Of a stretch of 36,888 bases of DNA, positions 34,472-36,888 are shown in pieces (position 1 is the stretch's first letter; each line of letters opens with the position of its first letter). The translations under genes were made by a program, and so were the position numbers. The stretch comes from an uncultured Novosphingobium sp. Its GTDB lineage: Bacteria; Pseudomonadota; Alphaproteobacteria; Sphingomonadales; Sphingomonadaceae. The notes beneath the pieces are model-generated. The model saw only the letters and a list, made by a program, of their open reading frames with translations, was not told where the DNA came from and made no database searches. The stretch lies in assembly GCA_937864195.1 (NCBI GenBank), contig CALMJG010000168.1, forward strand, positions 1 to 36,888, written 5' to 3'.

Positions 34472-35875
34472 CTAGGCCAGCGGCAGGGTCAGGGTTGCGG
34501 TCAGCCCCGCGACCGATCCGTCAGAATTGCGGCGGTTGGCGAGCACGAGCGCGCCGCCGTGCTGTTCGGCAATCGCGCGGGCGAGAGTCAGGCCCAGCCC
34601 GGCCCCGCCGGTGGCGCTGTTGCGCGATGGTTCGCCGCGGGTGAAGGGCTCCATCATCGCGCCGATGCGGCCTTCGGGGATGCCTGGGCCGTCATCCTCC
34701 ACCCGGATCACGGCCATGGCGCCTTCGCGCTCCAGCGTGATCCGCGCCGCACCGCCACCATAGCGCAGGGCGTTGGAAACCAGGTTGCGCAGGCCGCGCC
34801 GCAGCCAGGTTACGCGGACCGGCGCGACGATCCGTTCGCCGGGAGCGAAAGTCACGGGTTCGCCCATGTCCTCGAACTCGTCGGCGACCTGGCCGACCAG
34901 CGCCTTCAGCTCCGCCGGTTCGCGCGGATCGCTGGGGCGGCCGACGCGCGCGAGCGAAAGGATGTCGTCAAGGCTGCGGACGATGTCCTCGATCGTCGCG
35001 GCCATCTTGTCGCGCTCGGCATCGTCCTCGACACTTTCGATCCGGACCCGAAGCGCGGCCAGCGGGGTCTTGAGATCGTGCCCGATGGCGCCGAGCATCA
35101 CATCCTTTTCATCCAGCAGGGCGGCGATCCGGTGTTCCATCGCATTGTGGGCGATGATCAGGCGGCGCACGTCGTTCGGGCCCTGCGGAGCCAGCTGACC
35201 GGCGGCGTCCCGGGTGCTGGCAAACTGTTCCAGCCGGCCGGTCAGGGCCGCGAGCGGTCGCGTGATCCGCCCGACGATCAGGGCGATGGCGCCGACCAGC
35301 AGGCCGTAGAGCAGCAGGGTCTGGCCCAGCAGCGAGATCAGCAGGCCCTCATCAGGGCCGCGCATCGGCATGGCGACAGTGATCCAGCCTCGGTCGGAAG
35401 TGTGGATCGCGGCCACCATCTGTTCCCGCGCCCGCGGCGGTGCATGGTCGCCCATGCGCGCGGCGATGCGGGCTTCGCGGCGGATCAGGTCGGCGTTTTC
35501 GGTGATCGGGCGGTGAACCACCACCACTTCCTTCAGCTCCACTCCCTGCTCGGCAAAGACTTCCTTCAGTTCGTGTTCGGCATCGTCTTGGCGCGATTCG
35601 CCGGTGCGCAGGGGGGAGACTTCCGCGCGCTCGACCCGCAGTCGGCGGGCTTCGGGGGGCAAATCGCGCGAATGGAACTTGCGGCCACCGAACAGGCCTT
35701 CCTCGCGCCCTGCGGCGAACAGGCGGATCGCGGCGGCGTGGACCATGGCAGCCTCGCGCCGATCGGACTGGGCGCGCCACAGCAGCGCGGCGCTGATCCC
35801 CTGCGCCAGCAAGAGCGCCATGGCGATCGCCAGCAGCAGCTGGCCCTGCAGGCTGCGCGGCATCAGCCGCTGCAT
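34472..35875 (-). CDS. Sensor histidine kinase
   Basis: A 467-residue membrane kinase. TM1 is about residues 10-33, a periplasmic sensor region about 34-177, TM2 about 178-201, HAMP about 202-254, then the HisKA dimer with His266 in IGHDLKTPLAALR, and the ATPase domain with the N box LRNLVSNALRYGG, DDGPGIP and GGAGLGLTLA. The periplasmic part is mixed charge (GREEGLFGGRKFHSRDLPPEARR), with no known sensor domain that I recognise. Its ATG shares one base with the regulator stop (TGATG). With an EF-hand protein at the head of the cluster, a metal or envelope signal is a fair guess but unproven. Confidence 0.92.
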   Translation of the reverse strand: MQRLMPRSLQGQLLLAIAMALLLAQGISAALLWRAQSDRREAAMVHAAAIRLFAAGREEGLFGGRKFHSRDLPPEARRLRVERAEVSPLRTGESRQDDAEHELKEVFAEQGVELKEVVVVHRPITENADLIRREARIAARMGDHAPPRAREQMVAAIHTSDRGWITVAMPMRGPDEGLLISLLGQTLLLYGLLVGAIALIVGRITRPLAALTGRLEQFASTRDAAGQLAPQGPNDVRRLIIAHNAMEHRIAALLDEKDVMLGAIGHDLKTPLAALRVRIESVEDDAERDKMAATIEDIVRSLDDILSLARVGRPSDPREPAELKALVGQVADEFEDMGEPVTFAPGERIVAPVRVTWLRRGLRNLVSNALRYGGGAARITLEREGAMAVIRVEDDGPGIPEGRIGAMMEPFTRGEPSRNSATGGAGLGLTLARAIAEQHGGALVLANRRNSDGSVAGLTATLTLPLA

Positions 35876-36615
35876 CAGGTGGGCACCTTGATGCGCCGCA
35901 CGTCGGCGGCCAGCATGTAGCCGCCGCCCCAGACGGTCTGGATCAGGGTGGGATTGCGGCTGTCCGCCTCGATCTTGCGGCGCAGGCGGCTGACCTGGTT
36001 GTCGACCGCGCGGTCGAACAGGTGCGCCTCGCGGCCCTGGACCATGTCGAGCAGCCGGTCGCGGTCCAGCACCTGGCGGGGATGTTCGACAAAGGCCATC
36101 AGCAGGCGAAATTCGACCGAGGAGATCGAGACCATCGCGCCGGAGGGATCGGTCAGCCGCCGCTTGAGCGGATCGAGCCGCCAGCCTTCGAATTCGAACA
36201 GCTCTTCCTCGGCGGCGGGCGGCGCGGCCTTTGCCGCGCGGCGCAGCACCGAGCGGATCCGCGCGACCAGTTCGCGCGGCTCGAACGGCTTCACCACGTA
36301 ATCGTCGGCGCCGATTTCCAGCCCGACGATCCGGTCGGTCGCCTCGCCCCGCGCGGTCAGCAGGATTACGGGTATCGCGCGCGCTTCCGACAGGTGGCGG
36401 CACAGCGAAAGCCCGTCCTCGCCCGGCATCATGATGTCGAGCAGGACGAGTTCGGGCGTTTCGTTTTGCAGTATTGTCCGCGCCTGCGCGGCCGAAACAG
36501 CCTGGCTGACGGCAAACCCCTGGCGCGAGAGATACTCGGCCAGGGGCTCGCGCAGCGCCGCTTCATCATCGACGAGCAGCAGTCGGACAGTTTCGGTCTC
36601 AGGCATGGGCTTCAT
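35875..36615 (-). CDS. OmpR-family response regulator
   Basis: A 246-residue regulator. The receiver domain has the acidic pair Asp16-Asp17, the phosphorylated Asp60 (LLDIMMPG), Thr in LLTARGE and Lys in VVKPFEPRE. The C-terminal winged helix (about 140-240) shows SSVEFRLLMAFVEHP, the recognition region VSRLRRKIE, and TVWGGGYML. AAGGA four bases before the ATG at 36615 supports this start over ATG three codons later. It follows the EF-hand gene by 15 bases and overlaps the kinase gene by one base, so the three are one operon. Confidence 0.94.
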   Translation of the reverse strand: MKPMPETETVRLLLVDDEAALREPLAEYLSRQGFAVSQAVSAAQARTILQNETPELVLLDIMMPGEDGLSLCRHLSEARAIPVILLTARGEATDRIVGLEIGADDYVVKPFEPRELVARIRSVLRRAAKAAPPAAEEELFEFEGWRLDPLKRRLTDPSGAMVSISSVEFRLLMAFVEHPRQVLDRDRLLDMVQGREAHLFDRAVDNQVSRLRRKIEADSRNPTLIQTVWGGGYMLAADVRRIKVPT

Positions 36616-36630
36616 GCGGTCCTTCAGGGC

Positions 36631-36888
36631 TTACTGGCCCCTGTGATCCTCATGGCCGGCCTCGCCGCCCTTCATCGCACGCATCTGCTCGCGCATCTTC
36701 GCGTGGGCCGCCTTGCGCTCGTCGGGCGTCAGGTTGCCGTCCCTGTTGGCATCGGCCATGTCGAAGTGCCTGCCATGGGCCGTCAGGAATTCGTCGCGGC
36801 TGACCGCGCCGTCCTTGTTGGCATCGGCCATTGCGCCCATCATGCCCTTGCCGTGCATGCCGTGGCCGCGCCGGCCCTCGCCCATCAT
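36631..36888 (-). CDS. EF-hand calcium-binding protein (N-terminus probably outside window)
   Basis: At least 85 residues are visible, up to the window edge. Two canonical EF-hand loops are present: DANKDGAVSRDE (residues 22-33 of the visible part) and DANRDGNLTPDE (46-57), each with acidic residues at 1, 3, 5 and a Glu at 12. The region before them is Gly/His/Met-rich (GHGMHGKGMMG), and the end is Lys/His-rich. A signal peptide is expected upstream but cannot be seen, so the two Met codons at the edge may not be the real start. It stands 15 bases before the response-regulator gene, suggesting that it and the two-component pair respond to or handle the same ion. Confidence 0.8.
   Translation of the reverse strand: MMGEGRRGHGMHGKGMMGAMADANKDGAVSRDEFLTAHGRHFDMADANRDGNLTPDERKAAHAKMREQMRAMKGGEAGHEDHRGQ

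Overview
The window is GC-rich, densely packed bacterial chromosome carrying ordinary housekeeping genes on both strands. I see no rRNA, tRNA, CRISPR array, transposase, phage gene or plasmid function. The gene set points to an alphaproteobacterium, most likely Sphingomonadales: an intracellular PHA depolymerase, a methionine synthase split into two genes, a zinc-free bL33, a fused PabB-PabC, a DUF465 protein, and many start/stop overlaps of the ATGA or GTGA kind. The assignment rests on gene content and protein flavour, not on a marker gene.

Layout, left to right. 1-4904: the end of a membrane acyltransferase, a MaoC-type hydratase and a thiolase, a 38-nt perfect palindrome acting as terminator, a DUF4126 membrane protein, and a convergent PHA depolymerase. 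4905-9524: a PhaR-like palindrome, an ABC half-transporter overlapping undecaprenyl-diphosphatase (uppP), phenylalanine hydroxylase (phhA) with a visible promoter, and a PPK2 kinase. 9525-12668: rpmG, a LolA-like protein, a possible small RNA with terminator, and xthA overlapping ribA. 12671-15099 (minus): a secreted beta-helix protein, then the operon SPFH protein - ribbon-helix-helix protein - small two-helix membrane protein, driven by a promoter embedded in AT-rich palindromes. 15233-19309 (plus): a P-type cation ATPase, a strong promoter with a structured leader, a 56-aa DUF465 protein, a terminator and a TerC-family protein.

19345-28004 (minus): recQ, a serine hydrolase, and the methionine operon (ArsR-methyltransferase fusion, metF, metH homocysteine part, metH folate/B12/activation part) preceded by a 20-bp operator-like palindrome. 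28137-28694: two tiny lipoproteins. 28698-32755 (minus): the overlapping operon pabBC - aminotransferase - rluA-family - arfB. 32860-34434: a HerA-like DUF853 ATPase. 34472-36888 (minus): an EF-hand protein (cut by the window edge), an OmpR-type regulator and its histidine kinase.

The parts most worth following up are: the SPFH/RHH/membrane module, whose RHH protein carries an AT-hook-like tail and whose promoter holds two overlapping AT palindromes; the DUF465 leader RNA, which shows an anti-Shine-Dalgarno loop; the EF-hand plus two-component cluster; and the regulator-led methionine operon with a MetH split exactly at a domain linker. Start sites were chosen from Shine-Dalgarno sequences, overlaps and family N-termini. 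Everything was read by eye, without database searches.
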